Assembly (NCBI GenBank): GCA_948567375.1
Contig: OX419756.1
Coordinates: 63,316,333 to 63,380,332, forward strand
DNA length: 64,000 nucleotides
From: Lunularia cruciata
Lineage: Eukaryota; Streptophyta; Marchantiopsida; Lunulariales; Lunulariaceae
Reading direction: 5' to 3'
Shown here: one piece after another, positions 11,830-22,358 of the stretch
Position numbering within the stretch: position 1 is the first letter of the stretch
Layout of the letters: each line of letters opens with the position of its first letter
Program-made: the position numbers and the translations under genes
Notes under the pieces: model-generated
What the model was told of the DNA's origin: nothing
Databases searched by the model: none
The model's input: only the letters and a program-made list of their open reading frames with translations

Positions 11830-14800
11830 CACCGACAACTGATTCTTTATGCAAAGTTGGGTCTGGGTCCAATATTTTCTAACCCTCCACTTGTTTACTC
11901 AAGTGGCAAAAGGATTGCCATCCATGTCTGCAAGTGAATAGAGCCATTGGCATATATGTGCATGACATGGTATGGTCCCATCCACCTCAAATATAGTTTC
12001 CCTGGTAAAAATATGCGGCGATTGTCATATAACAACACCAAGTCCTCTTCTTGAACAGCCTCTAGCTTGATTCTTTTATTGTGCCTGACCTATTGCTGTT
12101 CTTGGACTTCCTTTGTGGTTTGCATTGCATCATCCCTTTTCTCTTCTAACCACATCAATTGATGGATCCAAAGATCATGGCTTTCTTCCTCTGACAATTG
12201 TTCTTCACAAAGAATCCAATATGTTGGTACTTCAAATTCAACTGGTAGTATAGGATGCAATCCGTATGTCAAGACATAAGGAGTTTTCTTGGTAGTAATC
12301 TTTTCATTTGTTCTATATGCCCACAAAGCTGTAGGTAACTTTGTGTCCTAGTTGTAGGCATAATTGTCACCTTATTCAAAATTTTGCACAACAATCCATT
12401 GGCCTTCTCCGTGAGTCCATTTGCTTTCAGGTTGTAAGGCATGGTCTTCCGATGTTTTATTTGGAATTACTTGGTTGACACTTCCACCATCAAGTTCAAA
12501 AAAATGAGTTCCCCGATCACTGACCAATTCCAAAGGACACCCGTAACGGGAAATGATGTTTCAGAATAAAAATTCTGCAACTATTTCCGCATCATCTCTT
12601 TGTGTTGCCTCCACTTCTACCATCTTGGTCGCATAACCAGTGCATACCAAGATGTATCTCTTCCTTGTAACTCTAGTCACTGGTTGAATGGGACCCACAA
12701 AATCAATACCCCATTTCTCAAATAGAGCCAATGGCAAAATTGGTTTCAAAGGCCATTGAGAAGTTGCCGTTGGTTTCCCTATCCTTTGACAAGCATCACA
12801 ACTTTGAATATGGGCGTAAGTATCTTTATACATCATAGGCCACCAATACCCTACTGAAAGGATTTTCTTCACCATATTTTTCAGGGCATAGTGTCCTCCT
12901 GATACTTCAAAGTGTAAGGATTCAATGACTCCTCCAACTTTGTATGCCTCCAAACATCTCCAAAGTACTTCATCTTTGCCCATCTTAAACAAAATGTTGT
13001 GTTGTAATTGGTATGGTCTCATATTCCAGAGGAAGACTGCCCTCTACTCCGGGTCTAGCCTCTCAAGACAATGCCATGTATGCAGATAGTGATATTTGGC
13101 CACATACCTCATACTTTGAACAACCATTAGATGATAAAGATCTTCATCAAGAAACCAATCATCAACTTCTAAGTCTTGGTCTTGAGTTTCTAACCTGGAT
13201 AAGAAGTCTGCATTTGAATGCAAAGCTCTCTTCCTTACTTGTATAGTGTTTGTGAGTTCTTGTAACAACAAGATCCATCTTGCAATTTGCCAAGACAAAT
13301 CTGCCTTCTTGACCAAATGTTGCAATGCGTAATGGTCAACATAGGAGACAAACTCGTATCCTAGCAGGTAGTGGTGAAATTTCTTGCAAGCATACACCAT
13401 TCCAAGTGCTTCTCATTCAATTGTTAAATAGTTCTTTTTTGAGACTAATAATTGTCGGCTGGCATAATAAACCAGATAGTCCTTCTTCTTTTTGTCCTTT
13501 TGACTTAAGACAACTCCTATTGCCATGGACTAAGTGTCCACATACACATGAAAAGGGACGTCCCAATTTGGGGCTCTTATAACTGGTGCTTCAACCAATT
13601 TCCGCTTCAGTACTTGGAAAGCAGCTTCTTGTGCGCCTTCCCACAAGTAGTCTTCAAAATTCTTCAGCAGCTTTGTAAGGGGTGCATCAAGCACCGCATA
13701 GTTTGAAACAAAGAGTCTGTAGTATCTGACATGTCCTAAGAAGGCTCTCAGCTCCCAGATATTCTTTGGGGATTCCAAAGTTGAGATTACTTTAACCATC
13801 ACAACATTGACTTCAATACCTCGGCTTGACATCCAATGCCCCAAGAGAATTCCCTCCTTCATTGCAAAGAAGTATTTCTTTGGGTGTAATGACAAACCGG
13901 CAAAACAACACCTTTCAAAAGTTTGGCGAAGGTAATCCAAATGTACATCTCTTCATCCAAACACACAAAAATCATCAATGAAGACTTCTACAAATTTGTG
14001 CAGAAAATCCTTGAAGATTGCATTCATCATCAGTTGGAAAGTAGTGGGAGCATTACACAACCCAAAGGGCATTTGATTGTAAGCAAAAGTGCCCCAATCT
14101 GTGGTGAATGTAGTTTTATCCTTATCTTTTTCTAGGATGGATACTTGATTGTACCCTGAAAATCCATTGAGAAAATTGTAACAAGGGTGACCAACTACTT
14201 GGTCCAAAATTGTATAAGTAAATGGCAAAGGATGATGATCCTTCCTCATCACTGCTTTCAACTTGCAAAAATCCTAGCACACTCAAATCTTTCTCGTCTT
14301 CCTCTTCGGAATGATGACAATGGGGGAAACCCACTCATTGCTCAAGATAGGAAAGATTATTCCGGCTCTTAAGTACTTGTCAAGTTTTTCTCTCACCAAG
14401 AGGGAGTACTTCAGAGTCAGGCAATTTTGTCTTTGCTAAACCGGAACTGCACCTTCAACCAGATCAATCTGGGGTTCTCCAAATTTTTGTGGAATGCCCG
14501 GCATTTGATCAATAGACCAGGCCAATATATCTTGGAATTCTATAAACAAGGCAGTGTATTCTGCCAACTCCTCAAGAGTGATTGTCTTTGAAATCTTCAA
14601 AAATTTTCCTTCAGTCAAGACAACATCTTGACAACCATTGGGGTTGATGACGCCTTTGACATGGCTTACTTGGCTCAATCCGAGACATATTGCAGTCAAA
14701 CCCCCTTCCTTCAAGTCGTGTTCACCCAAGGCGATGTTGTATGGGTCTTTGTCTTTGACCTCTACCTCGTAGCATTCCAGATAATTAACTTGGACTTTGT

Positions 14801-15031
14801 CTTTGGAGTCTTTGGAAGACAAAGACAATGAATCTTTGGATTCATCTTTGTCTTCCGAAAAAGTGGTTTCCCCAAGGTGAGGAACCTTTTTCCAACTCAT
14901 GATCACTAGCTTCTGATCTTTGGACAAAATGTCCTTAAAACTAACTTTTGTTGGTGCCAATCCACAATAACCAGGGCACTGTACAACCTGGGTCTTCCGA
15001 TCAAGAGAGGATAACGAGTTTTAGTTATTGG
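11830..15031 (-). pseudogene. GL2-B pol: protease linker, RT, RNase H, integrase (decayed)
   Basis: Reading leftwards: 14436-14960 is the protease-RT linker (LEELAEYTALFIEFQDILAW); 13953-14261 is RT with MPFGLCNAPTTFQ and FIDDFCVFG; 13530-13940 is RT thumb and start of RNase H (LRAFLGHVRYY); 13044-13400 is RNase H (VDHYALQHLVKK, SNADFLSRL); 12561-13022 is integrase zinc and core (SCDACQR, WGIDFVGP); 12090-12326 is a further integrase part. Each piece is interrupted by stops or frameshifts. It is the old homologue of the pol of element A at 41640-45630. The gene continues at 23822, on the far side of inserted element H. Confidence 0.9.
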
Positions 15032-15032
15032 T

Positions 15033-15139
15033 CATATGTCGTGCGTATATACATTGCTACACAACATACATCGCTGTCAACATCATACACTATAGAAACA
15101 CAACTCACACATAAGTCATACATAGACTCTAAAGTGGCA
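15033..15139. repeat. ~105-bp direct repeat R1 next to the H LTR fragment
   Basis: TGTCGTGCGTATATACATTG and the following ~85 bases are repeated at 15594-15700 with only a few differences. The two copies bracket a 449-bp piece of the H LTR. R2 is part of H's own 3' region, so R1 is a duplicate placed outside the LTR piece. Confidence 0.8.
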
Positions 15140-15588
15140 CAATAATCAGATTGCTTAACACTCTCAACTCAACTCAACTCAGATCAGTACTTGATCTATC
15201 ACTCTATAAACTGCCAACAATTGGGCACTGATTACAGTCAAGCCACACCCACTCAAGCATAGAGAATCCAGGTGACGCTCACCGGCCTCTGTCCACCATA
15301 GCCAAGAACTTGAAGGCTCAACATCAGAGAAGTGAGCTCTCTGGAGCTCTTCAAAACTATCCCCCCTGGACTCGAGCTAGCATTGCAACCCTAACGGTCC
15401 TGCTGACGGCACACTCGACGGTGTGAATTGTGCAAAGTGACAATGGGCCCCACCGTGAAGTCAGTACCCCGAACACCAAATCAGACTGTCGGAAAGTAGT
15501 CCTTGAGAAACTACTAGAATAACTCTAACTACTATCACTGGAACTCTAGTGTCTGAGCAGCTAGATGTAGAACTACAAATGGCGTGAC
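15140..15588 (-). repeat. Truncated 3' LTR of element H
   Basis: Matches the right part of the 5' LTR (about 23373-23821) nearly base for base, including the ending ATGGCRTGACA. On the minus strand the LTR start TGTCACGCC is at 15588. Only about 450 of about 1,460 bp remain; the rest is replaced by repeat R1. Confidence 0.75.
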
Positions 15589-15593
15589 AGCTG

Positions 15594-15700
15594 TCGTGCA
15601 TATATACATTGCTACACAACATACATTGCTGTCAACATCATACACTATAGAAACACAACTCACACATAAGTCATACATAGACTCTAAAGTGCCACAATTG
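15594..15700. repeat. ~105-bp direct repeat R2 (3' untranslated part of element H)
   Basis: Second copy of the repeat at 15033-15139, lying between the LTR fragment and the integrase gene. The stretch 15701-15864 holds no visible gene and is probably the 3' leader of H. No clear polypurine tract is seen. Confidence 0.75.
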
Positions 15701-15864
15701 CTCCCTAGCTGGCGGTTAGGTCCCTCTAACTCTAGATAGCCATCTACTCTAAGTATATGGTATACCCTCTAATGGGCAAAGACCAGGAGGCCGGGTGCTA
15801 TGGAGCCCCATCGTTAGTCGCATGTCTGCAATCTATGCCATATAAAGAATGAACTAGCTATAGG

Positions 15865-17360
15865 TCAAGTACATCTAGAACATAACCACTGTCCCTGAGG
15901 AACCACCGTGAGGGGAGGAGTCATACATGCCATATGCCATCCTCTCGAACAACTATCACACACTAACATAGTAGCAGCTCCACCAGAAGAGCCACATAAC
16001 ATACACCTCAAGCCTGCACATACAAGTGCCAAGCTTGGGTCCATAGTACCATCAATGTTTGGGAGGTGGCATGGCGCACAATTGCGCACATGATCCTTCC
16101 AAACAACGCCATCACGTCCTTCTAACACAAGGACTCCAGATGGCAAAACCTCGTGCACTCTCAAGATAGTGCGGCCTGTAGAAACATCAAGTGTCATCAG
16201 TGCTGTCTGCTGTAGATATACATAGTCGTCTGGATGAAATTGACGGATCGAGGGTCTATAACCTCCTCCTTGAATGGTAGCATAGCATAAAGTATCTCTA
16301 TGCTGAGCAATTGCCAAGTTCTCAAAGGCCATCGGCATCACTCTCTGAAAGATCTTTGCCCGCTGAGAACATACGCTCATCCATACATCGGGGTCATCCA
16401 AGTCCAAAACTACAATAGCATCTTGACGAATGGCTACAGGTAAATCTGGATCTTGTCCATAGAGTAGAAAGTATGGAGAGAGGGATGCTAAGGAGGCTTG
16501 TCGGCTGAACTGATAGCCCATGGCCAACCAAGGTAACTGGAGATTCCAATCTCCCAAGTGGCCTCTCTGCAAACCATACTTTTGCAATCTTCTCTTCACT
16601 GTCTGAACCACTCTCTTTGCTAAGCCATCTGCCTTAGGGTGATCTCGGGAAGTAGTACGATGATCAATCAAAGCCTTGTCACACAAGACCTGAAACTCTC
16701 CCAAGAACTTTGTACCATGATCAGTCAAAACCTCAGCTGGTGCACCAAAATGACTAAGAACTCGATCCAAGAATGAGTAAGTTGTCCCTTCACTAGACTT
16801 GTCAGGAAGTGCCACCAACTCAATCCACTTGGAGAAGTGCTCCACCATCACCAAAACATACCGATGATGTCTCACAGTCAGCGGTAAAGGTCCGGCGAAG
16901 TCCAAACTCCAACGGTAACCCAATCTCATGATAGGTAATGGGTGTAACTATGGCGTAGGAGCATTGAATGATGCTCTAACTTGGTCACAAACCACGCATC
17001 TGGCAACAAACTGATGCACCTCGGTCTGCATACCGCGCCACCAATAATGACTCTGAAGTAAGCTATATGTACGCTTTACTCCAAAATGTCCTAGCTCCTC
17101 ATGAGCATGATGGACCAACTATGGTCTCTGTGATAGAAGTGGTACTACTCGCACTCTACCATCCTCCCATACACTTAAAAGGTGTCTACCCTCCAATCTG
17201 AACCGCTTGGCTTGCTGAAGAACACGGTCTCTCTCCTTGGCCCCAATTGTGCCACCCACAACACGAGTGCAAAGATAGTCCATCACTAAGACATCATCAT
17301 GAATGTCTTGCTGAACTGTACCAATATCTTCACTCTCTGGATCTATGACCTCAATAACTC
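15865..17360 (-). pseudogene. Element H integrase with C-terminal PHD finger
   Basis: Integrase inserts the element cDNA into the host chromosome. The open piece 15865-16929 (354 codons) carries the core: SLDFAGPLP (first Asp), TDHGTKF (second Asp), then HPKADGLAKR, where the expected catalytic Glu of GLAER is Lys. Further right, to about 17360, a broken zinc-binding N-terminal region is visible. After an integrase C-terminal region (FHPDDYVYLQQ, RVHEVLPSGVLVLEGRDG) the protein ends in a PHD finger at about 15868-16005: CMLC, then CDSC, GWHMAC and WLCSRC, i.e. the full Cys4-His-Cys3 zinc pattern. PHD fingers usually read histone tails, so this is probably a targeting module in place of a chromodomain. 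Confidence 0.85.
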
Positions 17361-17361
17361 C

Positions 17362-18900
17362 TCATGTATGCGCTGAGAGAGATACCACCAAAGTCTCTGC
17401 AAATATACACAGAAAGGCCGATGCATGCCAACCTGGCACCATCTCCTCATATGTCTCACCATGCCAACGTGCTCCGGTCTGATTCTGCTGGTTGGGACAT
17501 GGGTTTCTACTCAACCCATCTGCATCACGGTTCACCACTCCAGGTCTATGAACAACCGTGAAATCATACTCTTGTAAAATCAGAGCCCATCGTGCAAGCT
17601 TCCCTGAAAGCTTGTCGGACTCCATCAACCACTTCAGCGGCTGATGATCAGTGATGAGAGTGAAGGGGTTACCAAATAGGTAACATCGGAAATGTGCTAC
17701 TGCCCAAACTGCTGCTAAACACTCTCCCTCATATGAACTATACTTCACCTCCGCTAAATTGTTGGAGCGACTAGCATAGGCCACCACAAACTCCTTCTCC
17801 TCATCATCATGCTGGGTGAGCACCGCTCCAAGCCCCAACATACTCCAATCAGTATGAACCTGAAATGGTCGTCCCCTAATCGGTCTCCTCAAAATAGGAG
17901 CGGATGTCAACCTCTCCTTGAGCTCTACAAAAGCTCTCTCCTGCTCATCTCCCCAACACCACTCTTGTGTAAGCTTGGTCAACTTCGTCAAGGCCTTGGC
18001 AATGGCACTAAATCCTCTAACATAGCGGTGATAGAAGTTCGCCAACCCAAGGAATGCTCGCACTCTGCTCACATCGTAGGCCGAGGAATACGTGCAATAG
18101 CCTCCACCTTGGTCTGCTAGACACCAAGTCCTCCGGGGTAGATAGTGTGACCCAAATACTCAACCTGCTCCTGGAAGAACCTACACTTCCCAGGATGTAA
18201 TTTGAGTCCATGAGATCTCAACCTCTCAAACACCTCCAACAACTATCTCTCATGCTCTTCCACAGTAGTGCTATAAACCAAAATGTCATCAATATAGCAC
18301 CGAGCAAAATCCAATCCAGCTAGGATCCTATCCATGACCCTCTGGAACTCAGCGGGAGCGTTCTTCAACCCAAATGGTAAGAACCTCCATTGATATAACA
18401 CATCCTTGTCGTGAGGATCAATAGCCCAAAATGCTATCTTGGACTTATCCTCCTCCCTGATCGGCAACTAATGATATCCCGCTCAAAGATCCAAAGTACT
18501 GAAGACCTTTGCATGCCCAATCACATCAAAAATCTCCTCTCGTGTAGGCATGGCATACTGATCAGCCTTGGTCTATCGGTTGATAGGACGGTAATCTCCA
18601 CACATCCACCTATCTGTATAGTTGCCATGCATATCCTTCTTGGCTGGCATCACTGTCGCTGATGCATACTCTCCATGTGAAATCTCCACCAAACCAGCCT
18701 CAAAAAGGTCACTACTCCGGCTCTGAATCAATGTCCTCTTCATATCACTATATCGATAAGGACGTCGGAAAATTGGTGTGTCGCTAGTCAACTCAATCCG
18801 TATACCAGGTCCCTTCAGAGCACCCAAATCCTTCATATTGAAGGCAAAACAACTTGTGTGACACCTCAAGAACCTCCAAACCCTCCGTCTTTCCTCTCCT
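17362..18900 (-). pseudogene. Element H reverse transcriptase and RNase H
   Basis: RT starts near 18870 (FRRPYRYSDMKRTLI, KKDMHGNYTDRWMCGDYRPI in 18573-18869) and continues through 18243-18467 with LPFGLKNAPAEFQRVM and the catalytic YIDDILVYS (about 18281-18298). The thumb follows (LHPGKCRFF, EQVEYLGH). RNase H is in 17362-18072: FQVHTDWSMLGLGAVLTQ, YASRSNNLAEVKYSSYEGEC, LITDHQPLKWLM and RDADGLSRNP. The YIDDILVYS signature separates H from the FIDDF-type elements A, B and F. Several stops and frameshifts make it inactive. It is preceded in the same polyprotein by a DNA methyltransferase. Confidence 0.88.
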
Positions 18901-19289
18901 GTAAGCTTGGGTCCAAGATCTGGCTCCCAAGTATCCTCTATAACTGTAGTAGGAGTGGAAGACGTACTGACTGGCTGCTACACTGGGCCCTTGGGAGCAA
19001 TAGTGTCATGCTCCCGACCACTAGAGGTCCCAACCCCTGTGCAAAAAACTCCCTCCACTTTGGCTGCAAGCTCCACACGTCCTCTGGCTGCATCCCATGT
19101 GGACCAAGGTTGTAATCCAAGTACCCCACGCTCACCTAGATGGACTCCAAGTAGACCACTCTCCCTAGTAGCTACTGGATGTGTCCCAAGAATACCATGT
19201 TCACTCGGTCCATCGCCCCCAGCATGTGCCTGAATTGTCTCAATAGGCACAGGGCTCACAAGTGTCCGAGTGGTGATGCCTATCAAGCG

Positions 19290-20265
19290 CATCCTACGCT
19301 GCTCTGCCAAGCCAAGGCTCACAATCCAGGTCAAACAGTTTAGGTCCATAGTCAGAGCTAACACCTGATGCCTAGATGCCTCTGACACTGCTAGAACAGC
19401 GGTAATACCGGTGCAAAACCCATCGCCCGCTCTCTCTCATCAGCATTGGGCTCCACCAACTGCTATAATTGTGAGTCCCAAACAAGTCCAGGTCCTCCCT
19501 CTCAAAAAGCATGAGAGCCTGGGAAACTCATGAGTGTGGGAAATGCAGCTCTAGGCTGTCCAACTAGGTTCACCACTGCCATAGGTGACCTATCAGCCAC
19601 TACCACTATCTGAGACTGACGCCCAACATCCAAGATATCATCAACAAGAATGTGGTCTAGTCGCTGAATCCCATAATAACTATGCTGTAGAACCTCTCTG
19701 GGTAAGAGGTTCATCCACCAAAGACGATGAGCCCGTGATCCCACTCTGGCTGCATCTAACAAAACAGCAGGTCCCATCCAAGAATGGACCTGATGTGTAC
19801 TCGCCACCACTCTAGTGCAAGAATCACCCATCAAAGGAACGTTCTCCAAAAGGTAAGTTGGAGAAACAGACTGATGAACCTGGAGATGTCGTAGTATCCA
19901 TAACATCTCCCAAAACACACCAGAACAAGGATCTCGAAGACCCAAACCGCGGCCCGCACGTGTATGTCCCTGACATGGCCATCCAGAAATCACCAAGTGA
20001 ATAGGCCTATGTCTCTCTAGGTCATGCGCCCCAGTAAGGAAATGTGTCCTGGTAAGGCCTTCTGGTAACCTCTTACTGCTGACATCGGTAATAACTCCGG
20101 ATACCGATAAGCCAAGTGTGCCACATGATGTAGAGAGACTCACCTAGCAGTCTCATCTCTCTCTACATACAAGTACCTCTGTACTCGTATACCCACCTGT
20201 GACACCGCAGCTAGTCCGGTGCTGATCCCACCAAACAACTCCAATAGACATATCCCCTCTAGTGG
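19290..20265 (-). pseudogene. Cytosine-5 DNA methyltransferase domain in element H pol
   Basis: Transfers a methyl group from S-adenosylmethionine to cytosine C5 in DNA. Motifs in order on the minus strand: motif I, LLELFGGISTGLAAV then YVERDETA (about 20145-20260, AdoMet binding); motif IV, LVISGWPCQGHTRAG with the catalytic Cys codon at 19973-19975; motif VI, LLENVP (about 19837-19850); motif VIII-like, DAARVGSRAHRLWW; then FPTLMSFPGSHAF, EPNADERERAMGF and a terminal ASRHQVLALTMDLNCLTW (19300-19390). Damage: a TGA just after motif I, a frameshift near 20040 and another near 19425. It sits after the protease and before RT, and reads as a polyprotein domain rather than an inserted host gene. 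The short motif I-IV spacing and the AHR box suggest a DNMT3/DRM-like rather than MET1-like enzyme (inference). Confidence 0.85.
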
Positions 20266-20299
20266 ATACTGCCAAGCAATGAGTGTGGTATCCAGAGGT

Positions 20300-21183
20300 G
20301 TCAAAGCAATCGCCTCTGGAGGCTCATCCTCACACTCATCCCCTGATGGTACGAAGGCTCCACTCCAAGCCTACTGCACCAACTGATCTGCATGTTGCTG
20401 CAATGCCTCCTCTGAACTCCACAATGGAACATCCAAGGTGGATGGAACAATCCCACTCGTACTCCAAAGCCGAGTGATCTCCTCTGGTACTGGAGTATCC
20501 TTTGCATGGGCGTTCCCCTCCAACAAGTCACCAGGCCAAGTAACTGCACCGCTGAAAGCCAAAAGTGATGTTGCCATGGTCCCGGACTGTAGTGAGCCAA
20601 GACTGCCACTACTGAAGAGTATTGGTAGGTGATATACCCATCCCTCACCTGACTGCCAACCAGGTCTATAGGAGGTTGTCTCCTCCCGATAGTCAATGCT
20701 GAAACCCATAGGGTATAACATTGCTCCCCCAACTAGCACATCATATGACTCAGCTATTGTTGCAATAGCATGAGCTCTCACCACCGAGCTATCAGTCGGA
20801 TGACCAGGCTGAACCTGGACAACAAGCTCTCCACGTGTGATGTACTATGTCGAACCACCACCAAGAGATGTCTAGATCTGAAATGGACACCTCTCCACAT
20901 CGGTCTTCCGTAACTCCAGACCAACAACTGCAGCCTTCCCCAACATAAGGGGTTGCGCACCAGAGTCTAACAAGACTCTCTGTGGTGTATAGACCTTCCC
21001 TGAAAGTCCCACCAAACAAAAGATCCCCCTCTGGTGATCCAATAGGACAACACCAGGTGTAAACCGCGCTCTCAAAGGCCGGTCTAGCTGGCAACTCCTC
21101 CAGTCTAGCCGCTGCTGCCTGCCATAAACCACTGGTCGCTGAACGGTTCCCATGCTCCTCAACCAAGTCAGCTCCACTACCAA
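20300..21183 (-). pseudogene. Element H aspartic protease and linker to the methyltransferase
   Basis: The piece 20872-21183 contains the retroviral-type protease core GLSGKVYTPQRVLLDSGAQP, with the Asp-Ser-Gly-Ala active site at about 20959-20970 and a following LMLGKAAVVGLEL. It would cut the polyprotein. The same frame continues, with stops near 20870, through a linker 20371-20784 (GGAMLYPMGFSIDYREETTS, then an Asp/Glu/Ser-rich part) toward motif I of the methyltransferase. The linker resembles no family I know. Confidence 0.75.
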
Positions 21184-21189
21184 CCACCT

Positions 21190-22057
21190 CTGCTCTAGTA
21201 GTAGGAACTACACCATCCCTACTCTCACACAATGTGGCAGCCAACCGGAATACTAGAGCTGGGTCAACTCCCAATGTAAACATGTCACTGGCTGAAAATA
21301 AAGGATGCCACATAATCAGCTGAGCCGCCCTCAACATCATGCTAGACTCACTCTGTGTAGTAGCAGGTGGCTGACTAGTAGGTACTCCATCAGGTACTCC
21401 ATCACTACCCACCACACCTGCACTGGGATGTCTAGGAACCATGGATGTCGTCTGTAATGCCTCAGATAGCGTGAAAGACTGGGGAAGTCTGACCTGTCTC
21501 CTAACCTCTCCTCTCTGTGGGTCCAACTCCATTGATGCTCCTCTAGGCTCTGGAGCACGTATTGCACTCCTAGTCACTGCTGCAGATGCATCCACCTGTG
21601 CTACTCCGCACATGAAGTCCAAAGCATCTCTATCACCAGCATATGAGGTGGAAGCCTCAGCACCTAAATCTGATCTCCTTCGAGCAATAGCTATACTAGC
21701 CAATATTTGCTCCAACTGCTCAATCCGAGTAGCCATAGCTGTGTCAGAAGTAAGGGCAGGTACTACACCCCTACTATGTGTAGATCCTCTACCACCACCT
21801 CTACCACCTCATCCTCCATGAACTGGAGCTCCTCTACTACCTGCCATAGCAGCCCTACCACTCCGTAACTCCGGATGTAGGTCAAAACACTGGTCACTAG
21901 TGTGACCAAATCTATGGCAGTGCTCACACTGCCTCTGTGCTGGCTGTGATGCACCAGAGGTATCAGGTCCGCTGCCTTGAGTACACTCTCTCAAATGGTG
22001 AGGTCCACCACAAGTCCAACAAGCAACACCACCACTCACTAATGTAACTCTAACCAA
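21190..22057 (-). pseudogene. Element H gag C-terminus with two zinc knuckles; capsid not seen
   Basis: The piece 21809-22057 has two CCHC zinc knuckles, CWTCGGPHHLREC and CEHCHRFGHTSDQC, then a Gly/Arg-rich tail. The piece 20792-21736 begins MATRIEQLEQILASIA, a short coil followed by an Ala/Ser/Pro-rich linker, before the protease starts in another frame. Between the zinc knuckles and the primer-binding site only about 275 bases remain and they encode no recognisable capsid domain. The capsid part of gag is therefore deleted in this copy or supplied otherwise. Confidence 0.7.
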
Positions 22058-22331
22058 GATAACTACACTAGGGGAAAGGCAACCTGTAACCTGCCATCAT
22101 AACATGCACTCTCACGGTCTGCAGGTCATCACTTCCTACCTCACCGGAGAGAAACAAAGGTAGTCTGACTGGTCATCACCCCAGCCTCACCATCGAGAGC
22201 ACACCAGAGCACCAACGCTCAAAAGTCAGGGCACCTCACACAAACGTGGTGCACAAACGGGAAGCAGAGAATGGAGGGGATCCAATCACAAGAAATCTAA
22301 ACGAAAACCCTCCATCTCATAACACAACACA

Positions 22332-22349
22332 GGACTGACTCTGCCACCA
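22332..22349 (-). other. Probable primer-binding site of element H
   Basis: The minus strand reads TGGTGGCAGAGTCAGTCC, which looks like a diverged form of the iMet-type TGGTATCAGAGC site. It lies 9 bases inside the proposed LTR end at 22359. The spacing is longer than usual and the match is imperfect. Confidence 0.5.
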
Positions 22350-22358
22350 TTTGGCATT

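Noticed and set aside
19290..20265. The methyltransferase as a host gene or a bacterial contaminant
   Set aside because: It is flanked on the same strand by the element's protease and RT, without introns or its own promoter, and with similar base composition and decay.
20301..20732. Second open frame overlapping the H protease-DNMT linker
   Set aside because: No motif, and it is in another phase than both the protease and motif I of the methyltransferase.
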